Positions 26,572 through 35,622 of a stretch of DNA of 64,000 bases are shown here, one piece after another. The notes below the pieces were generated by a model, which saw only the letters and a program-made list of their open reading frames with translations, ran no database searches and was not told where the DNA came from. The DNA lies in assembly GCF_000724485.1 (NCBI RefSeq), contig NZ_CP007740.1, positions 5,000 to 68,999 of the forward strand. Direction: 5' to 3'. Numbering within the stretch: position 1 is the first letter of the stretch; each line of letters begins with the position of its first letter. The position numbers were made by a program, and so were the translations under genes. Source of the DNA: Bacillus methanolicus MGA3 (GTDB lineage Bacteria > Bacillota > Bacilli > Bacillales > Cytobacillaceae).

Positions 26572-27447
26572 TTACCAAGTAAAGAATAAACGATCATAAA
26601 CAGTTTCGTTCTCCATTATTTCACCTGCACGTTGTAAACGATTAATCATGCTTATTCCACAGTTGACGTATGTGCCTCTTTCAAACAAACTTTCAGGCGG
26701 TTTTACACTTATATCCTCAGCACCACTTTTTTTCTTCCCGTTAATAGATAACATTACTTTAACTCCACGTTGCTTACACTCGTATATTTTTTGCCATAGA
26801 TCCTCAATTTTAAATTCTTGCGCTCCGTAAAGGATTCCTTGACTATGCGTGTACGGTGGATCGCAATAAATTAAATCTCCTTCTTTAGCCATATCCATAA
26901 CAGTTCTAAAGTCTTCATTTAAAAAGATTACATCTTCTTTGACAAGTTCATGCCAAATTCTTACTCTTCGTTCAAACTCTTCTGGCGGAATAGGAGTGTG
27001 TGGTCCAACTGGAGTACTCATGTATCCGTCTTTCTTACGGAAACGGACAATACCTGAGTAACAGGTTCTTGTTAGAACTGCAAAATCAAGAGCATTAAAG
27101 TCCTTATTAAACCTTTCCCTAATTTTTAGATAATTATTTTTTTTATCTTCGTTGTAATTCTCTATACACTTTCTATAATGATTAATTAAAGTATCAGGAT
27201 CATTCTTTACATAATTAAATATTTTAATTAGAAACGGTAAAATATCGGATCCAACAGCCTTTTCGAATCTTTTAAACAGGGAATTATTATGACTGCAAAG
27301 TGTTCCTAATACTGCTCCACTACCCAAAAAAGGTTCATAATATGTATTTATTTTTTCAGGCATATAGGAAACAATCTCTTCGGCAAAACGATGTTTATTT
27401 CCAACCCATTTTAGTAATTGTGGAACTTCTGTTTTTAACACTGGCAT
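26572..27447 (-). CDS. Dam-family DNA adenine methyltransferase of an R-M system
   Basis: A protein of 291 residues. ATG 27447 follows GAGGTGAT; the frame also allows GTG 27456. LLKWVGNKHR near the N-terminus, YYEPFLGSGAV (SAM binding) and DLIYCDPPYTHS (catalytic DPPY) identify an N6-adenine methylase of the Dam class. It is divergent from the controller protein and restriction enzyme genes, the usual order of a type II system with C protein. Recognition sequence unknown. Confidence 0.9.
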   Translation of the reverse strand: MPVLKTEVPQLLKWVGNKHRFAEEIVSYMPEKINTYYEPFLGSGAVLGTLCSHNNSLFKRFEKAVGSDILPFLIKIFNYVKNDPDTLINHYRKCIENYNEDKKNNYLKIRERFNKDFNALDFAVLTRTCYSGIVRFRKKDGYMSTPVGPHTPIPPEEFERRVRIWHELVKEDVIFLNEDFRTVMDMAKEGDLIYCDPPYTHSQGILYGAQEFKIEDLWQKIYECKQRGVKVMLSINGKKKSGAEDISVKPPESLFERGTYVNCGISMINRLQRAGEIMENETVYDRLFFTW

Positions 27448-27500
27448 GTTTATCACCTCAAATTCTTATGCAAATTATACCATAAATATTGTTGAATGTC

Positions 27501-27526
27501 ACTTAAAGTCTGTAGACGTATAGACT
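27501..27526. promoter_or_regulatory. Candidate C-box of the controller protein
   Basis: ACTTAAAGTC, spacer TGTA, then GACGTATAGACT resembles the double operator (GACT-N3-AGTC units) bound by restriction-modification C proteins. It lies between the divergent methylase and controller genes. Confidence 0.6.
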
Positions 27527-27580
27527 ACAAAATAGTAAATTTTGTATTGAATTACCAAATCAAAAAGAGTTGATAAGAAC

Positions 27581-27814
27581 ATGATAAATGAGATTGAAAT
27601 AAAGAAGAACTTCGGACAGACATTAAAAAAAATTAGAACTAAAAAAGGGTTTAGTCAAGAGGATTTAGCAGATTTATCGGGATTACACAGAACATATATC
27701 AGCGAGGTTGAGCGAGGGGATAGAAATATTTCACTTATAAACATACATAAGATTTGTGCTGCACTAAACATACCTGCATCGACATTTTTTAGGAAAATGG
27801 AAGAGGAAAATTAA
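27581..27814 (+). CDS. Controller (C) protein, XRE family
   Basis: A protein of 77 residues, a typical C protein size. The HTH reads KKGFSQEDLADLSGLHRTYISEVERGDRNIS, very close to known restriction controllers. Its stop is two bases before the restriction enzyme ATG. C proteins delay endonuclease synthesis until the host is methylated. A candidate C-box is found at 27501. Confidence 0.85.
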   Translation: MINEIEIKKNFGQTLKKIRTKKGFSQEDLADLSGLHRTYISEVERGDRNISLINIHKICAALNIPASTFFRKMEEEN

Positions 27815-27816
27815 TA

Positions 27817-28677
27817 ATGCAAGCAAACAGTAAATATATAAACAAAAGTTCGGCATTTTGGGCTTATGTGAAACTCCTTTCAGAAAAGTTGGGATATTCA
27901 AAAGATGGAAAAGTAATTTATTACTTGGAGCAACAGGCTAGAGCAAAACTAAAAGAGTTAGGTATAAATGTAAAAGAAGATATTTTTCAAGATGTATTAA
28001 AGTATCTAAAATACAGAGCCGATTTACTTAACAAGCAGAAGGACTATCTAATGGATGTAAAAGAAGCAAGAAAATATTTCCAAATCGCCTTTAAAGATCA
28101 TCAACAAAACCACTATACTTGCAAACTTCCGTTAAACAAGCAGAGGAATGAAAAGAAGGATTATGCTTTTTTTACATGCATTATTAATATTATTGCAGAA
28201 AAGGAACTAAGGCATTTTGCAAACAATAACGGTTTAGTTTATGGAAAAGACATTTATTTTGATGATAACCCTATGAATCTATCATATGTATTAAACGTAA
28301 ATAAAGAATTGGAAGGTATAATGTCCCGACGATTTGATGGTGCTTTTCCAAGTACGATCAATCCAATTTTAATTTGGGAAATAAAAGAGTATTATTACAC
28401 AACTACTTTTGGAAGCCGAATTGCTGATGGGGTTTATGAAACTCAGTTAGATGGCTATGAAATAAAAACAATCAGGGAAGAAACACTAAAAAACATTCAA
28501 CATATATACTTTATCGATGATTATAATACTTGGTGGAATATGGGTAAGTCTTATCTTTGCCGAATTATTGACATGTTACATATGGGCTTAGTAGATGAGG
28601 TAATTATGGGTAAAGAAGTATTTGAAAGATGGCCTCAAATTTTAAGATCAGTACTTAATCAATACTATAAAAAATGA
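27817..28677 (+). CDS. Type II restriction endonuclease
   Basis: A protein of 286 residues. GAGGAAA lies in the end of the controller gene. The segment RRFDGAFPSTINPILIWEIKEYY holds a PD-(D/E)XK-type catalytic core (FDG...WEIKEYY). Position behind a C protein and opposite an adenine methylase strongly supports a restriction enzyme. The target site cannot be read from sequence. Confidence 0.8.
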   Translation: MQANSKYINKSSAFWAYVKLLSEKLGYSKDGKVIYYLEQQARAKLKELGINVKEDIFQDVLKYLKYRADLLNKQKDYLMDVKEARKYFQIAFKDHQQNHYTCKLPLNKQRNEKKDYAFFTCIINIIAEKELRHFANNNGLVYGKDIYFDDNPMNLSYVLNVNKELEGIMSRRFDGAFPSTINPILIWEIKEYYYTTTFGSRIADGVYETQLDGYEIKTIREETLKNIQHIYFIDDYNTWWNMGKSYLCRIIDMLHMGLVDEVIMGKEVFERWPQILRSVLNQYYKK

Positions 28678-28689
28678 GCAGGGTGCACA

Positions 28690-28713
28690 TATCCCTGTCA
28701 AGTAGACAATTAA
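28690..28713 (-). repeat. Half-copy of the MITE-like end, inverted
   Basis: Read on the minus strand it gives TTGTCTACTTGACAGGGATAT, matching the inner half of copies 1-3 (TGTCTACTT..AGGGGATA). It starts 13 bases after the endonuclease stop and is inverted relative to the right half of copy 2. Confidence 0.5.
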
Positions 28714-28954
28714 AAAAGAGTATATTATTAAGCTGCGGTCTATTCTTGATATTCAAGCGGGGAAAGGTCGTAGATGAATGGGATCAATCCAAGGAATTAC
28801 CGGAAGTAAGTTTAACCAGTTATCTACAGTTATCATGTCTAAACATTTTAATGAAAATAACAGCTAAATACCACCTTTTATGGGTGGTGTTTTTTATTCA
28901 ACATAATATCAACTATGTTGTATTTTATCGATGGGAATGGTATTCTTTAGATCA

Positions 28955-29026
28955 TAAATTCAACATAGTTTATTAAAAGAGTCTAAAAAATAAATTCAAC
29001 ATAGTTTATTAAAGGATTCGAAAAAA
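28955..29026. repeat. Two tandem 36-bp repeats
   Basis: Unit begins TAAATTCAACATAGTTTATT; the second copy differs at a few bases. ACTATGTTG, its half-site in inverted orientation, occurs at 28913. Could be an operator or iteron remnant. Confidence 0.6.
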
Positions 29027-29100
29027 TGATTGATGAATTCAAAAAGCTTCAAATGCTTAAATGATTTACGTTATTACACTAACGGGCGCTATCCTCTAAT

Positions 29101-29206
29101 CTGACCAGCAACGGTTCCAAAACGTTCGTTTACGATGTGGAAAACCGTCTAATTAAAGTGAAGGATCCTGCAGGAACTTCCCTCGCTAAGTTTACCTATG
29201 GTCATT
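29101..29206 (+). pseudogene. RHS/YD-repeat protein fragment
   Basis: Encodes about 34 residues, including FVYDVENRLIKVKDP and AKFTYGH, the hallmark of RHS/WapA repeats. It is placed exactly between GGGCGCTATCCTCTAAT and ATTAAAGGGGC, sequences also seen at 17.4 kb. Confidence 0.6.
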
Positions 29207-29276
29207 AAAGGGGCTAGTGGATCATTACAGAATAATTTAAAATCGAGATGATAAAACAACTTTAGGAGATACTAAA

Positions 29277-29516
29277 ATGTGGTTAAAAGTGCTTCTAGCG
29301 ATACTAGCATTACTGGGTTATATTCTTATGTGGTTTGCTGTGTTTGGAAAGAAGAAGGATATTGACAATATGTATACGGGTGTTTCTTCTAGCCTAGTTG
29401 AACTGATATTTGATCTTACTTATAAATACTCCCTAACTTTAGTAAAAAGAATACTGATATTCCTTTTAGGATTATTTACCGCATTTATCTTTACAATGGG
29501 AGTAATTTTTTCATAA
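29277..29516 (+). CDS. Small two-helix membrane protein
   Basis: A protein of 79 residues with TTAGGAGA before the ATG. Two hydrophobic segments (about 3-24 and 57-79) flank a polar stretch KKKDIDNMYTGVSSSLVELIFDLTYKYS. A decayed relative may be present at 30.8 kb (VMWIAIFGTKRKKLN). Function unknown. Confidence 0.5.
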   Translation: MWLKVLLAILALLGYILMWFAVFGKKKDIDNMYTGVSSSLVELIFDLTYKYSLTLVKRILIFLLGLFTAFIFTMGVIFS

Positions 29517-29677
29517 ATGTGTTGTTATCGGCGATTCTGACGCAACAAAATTTTATTTTATGAACTATTTCCTTACTCGATTCGTTCTAGGGGTGTTAGT
29601 TTGTGATATTGCGTAAATGAGTAGTTGCTTTGTCTATTGTGGAATGGATTATTAGAAGATTATTTGGAGGTGTGGAT

Positions 29678-30172
29678 ATGAGCATTGGCCAAGAGTACTT
29701 AAAGGTTGTGAGGGAACGATTTTTGGAAATGAAAAACACGGCGGAAAAGGCAATGGAACAGTTGCCCGAAGAAGAACTTTTTTACAGTTTAAATGAAGAA
29801 TCAAATAGTATCGCGATTATTGTCAAACACATGAGCGGCAATATGGTTTCACGATGGACCGACTTTTTTACTTCAGACGGTGAAAAACCGTATAGAAATC
29901 GTGATGACGAATTTATCAATGATATGAATAGCAGGGAAGAACTCATCGCTTGCTGGGAAAAAGGCTGGGGAACGTTTTTGAAGACTTTCTATGAAATTAC
30001 TGAAAATGACCTTTTAAAAACTGTAACCATCCGAAATGAACCACATTCTGTCATTCAAGCCATTGAACGGCAAATGTACCATTACTCTTACCATGTTGGA
30101 CAGATTGTCTATATCGCCAAGCAAATTAGATCAACGGATTGGAAAACGTTAACGATACCGAGGAGGAAGTAA
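29678..30172 (+). CDS. DUF1572 / DinB-superfamily protein
   Basis: A protein of 164 residues. ATG 29678 follows GGAGGTG. IVKHMSGNMVSRWTDF, DDEFIND and MYHYSYHVGQIVYIAKQI are the conserved helices of the DUF1572 branch of DinB-like four-helix proteins, with three histidines placed as possible metal ligands. Members may be thiol-dependent transferases, but activity is unproven. No obvious operon partner. Confidence 0.8.
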   Translation: MSIGQEYLKVVRERFLEMKNTAEKAMEQLPEEELFYSLNEESNSIAIIVKHMSGNMVSRWTDFFTSDGEKPYRNRDDEFINDMNSREELIACWEKGWGTFLKTFYEITENDLLKTVTIRNEPHSVIQAIERQMYHYSYHVGQIVYIAKQIRSTDWKTLTIPRRK

Positions 30173-31211
30173 GTTAAAGGGGGTAATTGGGAAATAAATT
30201 TAAATAGCCTCCATTGGCACAATTTTTAAACGTAAGCTAGCTCAGAAAAATCTGTATATTTATGAAAGCGGAGTTTAACTAACTCTCAGTTGCACGTTTA
30301 TATTGAGAGATTGCTAAAAAATGAGGTATTTTGATTGCTATTTTTGTTAATTGTCGGACTATCTTATATATTAGCTGCTATTGGTGTACTTTTGATATTA
30401 TATGGTGTATTAACTAAAGCGATAAGATCTGGCACGAAGCATATTGAAGAACAACTAAAGTTAAAACAAGTTCCATTTTCACTTGTAAGTTACTCCCTTT
30501 GTTTAACTAACAAGCAGGGCGAACACCGTTCTCCCCACCACCTAAATCTTTTTATATATCTCTGCGTAAGCTACTTTCAACTGTTCCCGTAATTGCTTGT
30601 TTTCGTCTTCTAATTTTTTGATTTTTCGTTTCAGCGATTTAATGAGAGCGTCTTTATTGTTCTCATTCATTTCTCGCTTTACTTGTTTTGGTGTAGGGGC
30701 TTGTGCTTGTTGTTGACGAAAAGTTTAATTTGATTTGAGATGGTAATACACAATGACAAGAATGGTCAAGGAAAGATGGGTTTAGTTCTATTTTTAATCG
30801 TTTTATTTTAGTGGGTTTGTTTGTAATGTGGATAGCTATTTTTGGTACTAAGAGAAAGAAGTTAAATAGTTTAGTTCTGGAATATCAGCAGATTTTTCTG
30901 ATTTTTCTTAATGATCATTTAGCAGTCCAGTTTTCTTGATTAGGGGAGTAGGTTTATGATAAAAAAAATAGTAAAGCCATGTATGCACGAACAATGAATA
31001 ATTTATTCCCGTTGCTTTTATGCGTTGTGGTCCTTTCAATTCATTGGTGAATATTTTGCGATTTTGCCTGCTGATTTAACTAATGTTTTTCCGTTTTGCA
31101 CCCATAAGTGAATACTTGGATAATTACCTCTATTGGTTTAGATGGCTTGAATCCGAGAAGAATTTGGTATTAGAAAAACTTGGAATTTGATAAACGTGTA
31201 GAGCAAATGGT
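30173..31211. other. Debris region with Tn554-type TnpC fragment
   Basis: Bases 30335-30490 encode a hydrophobic segment plus KHIEEQLKLKQ without ribosome site. Bases 30545-30720 (minus) encode a TnpC-like C-terminus. Bases 30755-30940 may be a decayed copy of the gene at 29277. No intact gene. Confidence 0.45.
30553..30723 (-). pseudogene. TnpC/DUF6262-like fragment, copy 1
   Basis: Minus strand gives KQVKREMNENNKDALIKSLK, then KKLEDENKQLREQLKVAYAE, the C-terminal coiled coil of Tn554 TnpC-like (DUF6262) proteins that accompany paired tyrosine recombinases. A near copy lies at 46.74-46.9 kb. Confidence 0.55.
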
Positions 31212-31511
31212 TTAAAATCGAAATCGCCAATAATTAGTAACAATAATCATTATTACAACATAAACACCAATAATGTATTTATATATTTGTTCAGCAACTC
31301 CACCGAAAATCAGAACTATCAAAGGCATTAAAAGAACTAAAACCCCTAATATTATTGCAAGTAATCCCGTTCTTTTAGCATACTTTTCTTTATCTCCATA
31401 AAATGTCTTATCGCTATAGCCTATGATTAGGGGCAGCATCTTTTTAACCCCAATTAGATAACCTAAATAAATGATGAATATTCCAACAACTATTGTAGCA
31501 ATTGTACTCAT
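31212..31511 (-). CDS. DUF3784-like small membrane protein
   Basis: A protein of about 99-102 residues (ATG 31511 or 31520; no good ribosome site). Three membrane segments. YLGYLIGVKKMLPLIIGYSDKT fits the DUF3784 pattern, in which the loop after helix 1 carries the K-x-LI-GY motif. Function unknown; no close partner genes. Confidence 0.55.
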   Translation of the reverse strand: MSTIATIVVGIFIIYLGYLIGVKKMLPLIIGYSDKTFYGDKEKYAKRTGLLAIILGVLVLLMPLIVLIFGGVAEQIYKYIIGVYVVIMIIVTNYWRFRF

Positions 31512-31712
31512 AGTTCCCATAATAAAACCACTTCCATCTTGTAATTTCTGATTAATGTACAGATCCGATAGTTAATAGTTTCAATTTTTTGTATATATTA
31601 TAGCGCGATTTTTTTATAACAAAAAACAACAAGTTTACGAAAACAGCCTTTATCTTTTATTAAATTAAAGCACCTTTATTTGAAGATGATTCACCGAAAA
31701 AACATTTACCAA

Positions 31713-32168
31713 TTATCTAGCTTTTAAAAAATAGTATAGGAACCAAACTGCGTGATTTTGCTCATCTGCTGCTGCTCTGCGAAATACTTCTTTAATGTAT
31801 TGATTAGTCGTTTCATCTGCAATTTCTAAGTAAAAATCAACTGTTCGTTGCTCATCTTGTAAAGCAAGCTCCAATCCATTTAAATAAACATCATGACATT
31901 CTTCGGTGATTTTGGGTTGAGGTTGATTCCCAGTTAGACTGACATAAATCTGTCTAAATTGTTGAAAATGCCTTTTTTCATCCTGACGAATTTCAAGGAT
32001 TTGTTTCCGTTGATTCTCGTTTGAAGTCAAATTAGCTAACTTGGCATAACAATTTATTGCACTATATTCTCCATTAATTGCCTTTTCTATGTCACTAACC
32101 AATTTATCATTTTGTCTGTACGTTAAATTGTAATTATTCAAACTGTAGTTATTTAAATAATAATACAT
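31713..32168 (-). CDS. Ferritin-like (rubrerythrin-type) protein
   Basis: A protein of 151 residues with GGGAGGTTC before the ATG. Two helix pairs carry possible di-iron ligands: E in NGEYSAINCY, E/H in DEKRHFQQF, E in LQDEQRTVDFY, and E/H in ADEQNHAVWFLYYF. The N-terminal YYYLNNYSLNNYN tail is similar to spore-associated ferritin-like proteins of Bacillus. Likely role in oxidative or metal defence; location unknown. Confidence 0.7.
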   Translation of the reverse strand: MYYYLNNYSLNNYNLTYRQNDKLVSDIEKAINGEYSAINCYAKLANLTSNENQRKQILEIRQDEKRHFQQFRQIYVSLTGNQPQPKITEECHDVYLNGLELALQDEQRTVDFYLEIADETTNQYIKEVFRRAAADEQNHAVWFLYYFLKAR

Positions 32169-32320
32169 ATGAGAACCTCCCAGTTTTTTACTCGTAGTAT
32201 AATACGGGTAATTAATGTACTGGGTGCATACCGTTTAGAATGTTTTTTGGAAAAAGTCACAAAATGATATAAATCTTCTCATGGGAGATTAAGTTATTGA
32301 GTAATCTAGGAGGATTTTAG

Positions 32321-32596
32321 ATGGAACGAGTAAAATCCTGTATTAAAGTAATTTCACTTTTAATTGCTATTGTGATAGTATGGTTTTTCCTGTTTGGTAT
32401 ACGACTAATCGGTTATTTTTTATCCATAAGTGAAAGAGGACTTCGAGCAACGGAATGTGGTACGCAGGGCTGTAGTGATTTTGTATTTCTTTGGAATACA
32501 GCTTGGACATTCACATTTCTTATTGTTATTCCGCTTATTATCCCATCAGTTCTTGTAATTTACTGGAGTTTAAAGAATAACAAAAGAAGTTCTTGA
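32321..32596 (+). CDS. Small membrane protein, unknown
   Basis: A protein of 91 residues; CTAGGAGG before the ATG. Two membrane helices (about 8-32 and 58-82) and between them an extracytoplasmic loop with two cysteines (ATECGTQGCSDF), possibly a disulfide. No family recognised. Confidence 0.5.
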   Translation: MERVKSCIKVISLLIAIVIVWFFLFGIRLIGYFLSISERGLRATECGTQGCSDFVFLWNTAWTFTFLIVIPLIIPSVLVIYWSLKNNKRSS

Positions 32597-32700
32597 ACAA
32601 ACAGGGGTACGCTAGTTAAATAAGACATACAAAAAGAACAAAAAATTAGTTCTTTTCTTTTTAGAAAATATCAACATTAATGTTTAAGAGAGCTAAATAA

Positions 32701-32733
32701 AATAAGCCCCTCTCACTCGAAGAGGGGCTTATT
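32701..32733. terminator. Bidirectional terminator
   Basis: AATAAGCCCCTCT pairs perfectly with AGAGGGGCTTATT. Confidence 0.8.
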
Positions 32734-32755
32734 CCTTACTTTAAAAAACGAATTC

Positions 32756-33005
32756 TTATCTTTCGCAAGCGATTCCATCATTGTCCCGATCTTTAGATGA
32801 GTTAGCGTTATAAAGTTCTAAGGAAACAAATGGTTTGTATTTAGTTTTTCCACCTATGTTTTTCACTTTAGAAGACTTAGCCACACCACCCTTGTAGACC
32901 TTGTTCATGGTTTTACAGTTGCTGAACCTTACAATTTTCGTCTTTGCTTCTGCAAAGTTAGTATAGCTGTAAGATAAACAAGAATTAATCCAAAAGATAG
33001 CAAAA
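32756..33005 (-). pseudogene. Excalibur-domain protein, start frameshifted
   Basis: The minus-strand frame ending at TAA 32756 encodes VRFSNCKTMNKVYKGG...KDRDNDGIACER, the excalibur calcium-binding motif (DxDxDGxxCE). A signal peptide-like stretch (VFAILLSFGLILVYLTA) lies just upstream in a different frame, so the gene appears frameshifted. It follows the thermonuclease gene directly on the same strand, an arrangement often fused in Bacillus nucleases. Confidence 0.6.
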
Positions 33006-33027
33006 TAGCAAATACCTTTCCTTCAAT

Positions 33028-33654
33028 TTACCTATACATTCCTAAATGGTGTTTCTTTGCATAACTCATGGCTGCCCGTATCCGGTTTTCATACCTATAT
33101 GTGCCGTAATCATAGAAATCTTCAACTAAACCAGCTTTGGTTATATCCTCTTGAAGAAGTTTCCCATCAACCCAAACCCAAGCTAAAAGACGATTATATT
33201 TGTCGTATTTGTCTTTACCGTCTAACTCTAAAGTGATTTTCTTTGCTTTCTTTAATCGTGAGCAGGTGTAGTTATTTTCCTCTTTTCCGTATCTTTCCTT
33301 TTTCGTCGTGTATTCAGGTGTGTCGATAAACAAGAAACGTGTCTTTGTTACTTTACCGTTGATCTTGAAGTTAGCGGTATCACCGTCTACACAACTGGAG
33401 AATGTCGCAGTATATTTAGTGTTCAAAGGTTTTGGTGCTGGTTTCGGCGCTGACTTCGGAGCAGTGCCGGTTGGCAGATTGAAGCCACCTTCAAGATAGA
33501 TCTTGTTAACAGTTAAAGAATTTTTGCATGAATTACTACTATACTTTTTGATCAAGGCAAGAAGTTGAGTTTTAGTTTTTGCTGTCTCATGAAGTAGCGA
33601 ATCAGGCGGGGCATTCCAATATTCACACGACGCTCTTATATACAAATCCGACAA
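33028..33654 (-). CDS. Thermonuclease-family nuclease (SNase-like)
   Basis: About 208 residues in the open frame. Residues 80-208 form an SNase domain with TRFLFIDTPEYTTKKERYGKE (Arg, Asp and Glu of the active site) and a second Arg near NRLLAWVWVDG. A KSAPKPAPKP linker precedes it. The first 60 residues lack a signal peptide and ribosome site, so the N-terminus may come from another gene. Secretion and wall-associated nuclease activity are therefore doubtful. Confidence 0.7.
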   Translation of the reverse strand: MSDLYIRASCEYWNAPPDSLLHETAKTKTQLLALIKKYSSNSCKNSLTVNKIYLEGGFNLPTGTAPKSAPKPAPKPLNTKYTATFSSCVDGDTANFKINGKVTKTRFLFIDTPEYTTKKERYGKEENNYTCSRLKKAKKITLELDGKDKYDKYNRLLAWVWVDGKLLQEDITKAGLVEDFYDYGTYRYENRIRAAMSYAKKHHLGMYR

Positions 33655-34357
33655 AAGATGAACTTATTCAAAAAATGAATTATTTGTAGGAGGAAAACGT
33701 ATTAGTTTCATAAACTCCATTTTATAAGCTAGGCAGAGAATGTGAAAGAACGTTGATAAATTAATATATATAATAGGAAGAAACACGTCAAAAAAAGTGC
33801 ATCTGCCAACGAGCAGATGCTTTTTAATAAAAAGGGGAATACATTATAAGCTTTACCAGTTTGACAGATTTATATAAATATATTTTTTTAAAAGCTTTAG
33901 CATTGAAATTTGAAGTGAATGTGGGGGAGTGTATACGGGTCTCTCCTAGCCTATGTTTACGAAAGGAGTACGGGTTCGAATCGCGTCAGAAGCACCTAAA
34001 TGTATATTTGATTTATTACACAATATGAAATCGTTCACGACAAAAAATCAATGAAGACACCGAAAAGATGTTAGTTGATGAAGTGGATATAAAAGAGAAA
34101 TTATCCCGTTGGTTGAAGAAACTGGATTGATTTTGTAAGGGTTGGTAAGTTAATGCCTCAAACATTTGAAAAAATTTTGAATCCAAGCATAATTTTTCCC
34201 AAAGACATCTGCAACAATCTTATATAGGAATTAGACTCACTTGAAACTCTACCTATACTAAGTATAAAAATATTTCTATTTTATGGATAGAAGGCATGAA
34301 TATAGAGCGACTTAGAGCCGTAAATTATAATTGAAGTGAATACAGGGAGAGGAAAAT
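33655..34357. other. Spacer with terminator and tRNA-like remnant
   Basis: GCATCTGC/GCAGATGC terminator at 33790-33825 with A- and T-tracts on both sides. At 33968-33996 CGGGTTCGAATC and AGAAGCACC look like the 3' part of a tRNA with a mismatched T-stem. A short frame near 34040 gives NEDTEKMLVDEVDIKEKLS without start. No intact gene. Confidence 0.4.
33790..33825. terminator. Bidirectional terminator
   Basis: GCATCTGC and GCAGATGC around CAACGA, flanked by AAAAAA and TTTTT. Confidence 0.7.
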
Positions 34358-35274
34358 ATGGCAATAAGACCACCGGTGTTGCAAAGAGGAGACACGATTG
34401 GTTTGGTTACACTTGGCAGCCCTCTTGATGCTAATATTATTAATACCCGAGTACAAACTTTGATAGATATGGGCTTTAATATAGTTTTGGGCAGGCACGT
34501 TTATTCTTATGAGGGCATCGTAGCTGCATCGGCTCAACAAAGAGCCGAAGATGTAATGAACATGTTCAAAGATCCGAAAGTCAAAATGATACTACCAACA
34601 CGAGGAGGGACAGGGGTTCAAACCATTCTTCCTTATCTAGATTATGAAGTCATAAGAGAAAACCCTAAAATTATATCTGGTTATAGTGACTTAACAGTGC
34701 TACTAAATAGTTTGTATCAATTTAGTAATTTAATAACGTTTCACAGCCTGATGCTTATTGATTTTAGATTAGACACACTTGCTTATAATTTTAATCAATT
34801 CTTTGAAGCAACCTCTACACTCCTAGGACTATCCAGAATCCACCGGATAAACCTCTGATGAGTTTAGTACCAGACAATGTAACGGGTCCAATAGTAGGTG
34901 GAAATATGACTTCGTTAGTCAATACCCTTGGTACTCCATTTGAAATTGATACACAAGGAAAAATACTTTTTTTAGAAGAAATCAATTCACCTACTACAAC
35001 AATTTTTCGGTATCTAACTCAGCTATTAATGTCAGGTAAATTCCAAGATTGTCTTGGTATTATCATGGGAGAATGTACAAATTGCCTTGTATCTTATGGT
35101 ACAACTTATGAAGAGTTAATTAATGAATGGTTAGTCCCCTTAGGAAAACCCCTGATGGTCAACCTTGCTACAGGGCATAATTTTTATAAAGCTTCTATTC
35201 CAATAGGTGCTACTGTTAATCTCAATACGATAGATAATACATTAACTGTACTTGAACCAACCGTTTCTTTTTGA
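34358..35274 (+). pseudogene. Peptidase S66 (LD-carboxypeptidase/MccF-like), frameshifted
   Basis: GGGAGAGG precedes ATG 34358. The first frame (166 residues) has SGYSDLTVLLNSLY with the nucleophile serine; the second (34858-35274) has ILFLEEINS and ATGHNFYKASIPIGA with the Glu and His of the S66 triad. Near 34825-34840 the frame shifts: IQNPPDKPLMSLVPDN continues the protein in the second frame. S66 enzymes cleave murein LD-peptide bonds or microcin C. A sequencing error or a true frameshift are both possible. Confidence 0.8.
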
Positions 35275-35347
35275 TATGGAATATTTTGTTTAAAGAAATC
35301 TGATTTACATCTGATCCTAGCTAGTCAATTTTGTCGACAAGTAAGAA

Positions 35348-35380
35348 CTCCTGCCGACTGGTAGGAGATCTTTTTGTTTT
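35348..35380 (+). terminator. Intrinsic terminator
   Basis: CTCCTGCC pairs with GGTAGGAG (one G-T pair), then TTTTTGTTTT. Confidence 0.7.
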
Positions 35381-35622
35381 TTTCCACAAAAAATAACCCT
35401 TCCATACAGAAAGGGCATTGCCAAAAATATAAATAAGGGGGCCCCTAATATATACCATATTGTGTTTATATTTAGCAACGTATCACCAAATATCTTTATC
35501 CGGGTTAAAAATGAGTAAAGTTTATATTATTTCTACAATGTTGATATTTTCAAAAAGAAAAAACTACTCCTAAATGTACAAACCTCCAAGAATACTTGGA
35601 GGCTTTATCTTCTACTAAAAGA

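Larger units (their letters stand above)
28714..29276. other. Debris: tandem repeat, terminator and YD-repeat fragment
   Basis: Includes a terminator (ACCACC 28870 / GGTGGT 28883, T-run), two 36-bp tandem repeats starting at 28955 and 28991 that carry TTCAACATAGTTTATTAAA, and a fragment of an RHS/YD-repeat gene listed below. No intact gene. Confidence 0.5.

Noticed and set aside
28955..29026. CRISPR array
   Set aside because: Only two adjacent repeats, no spacers and no cas genes.
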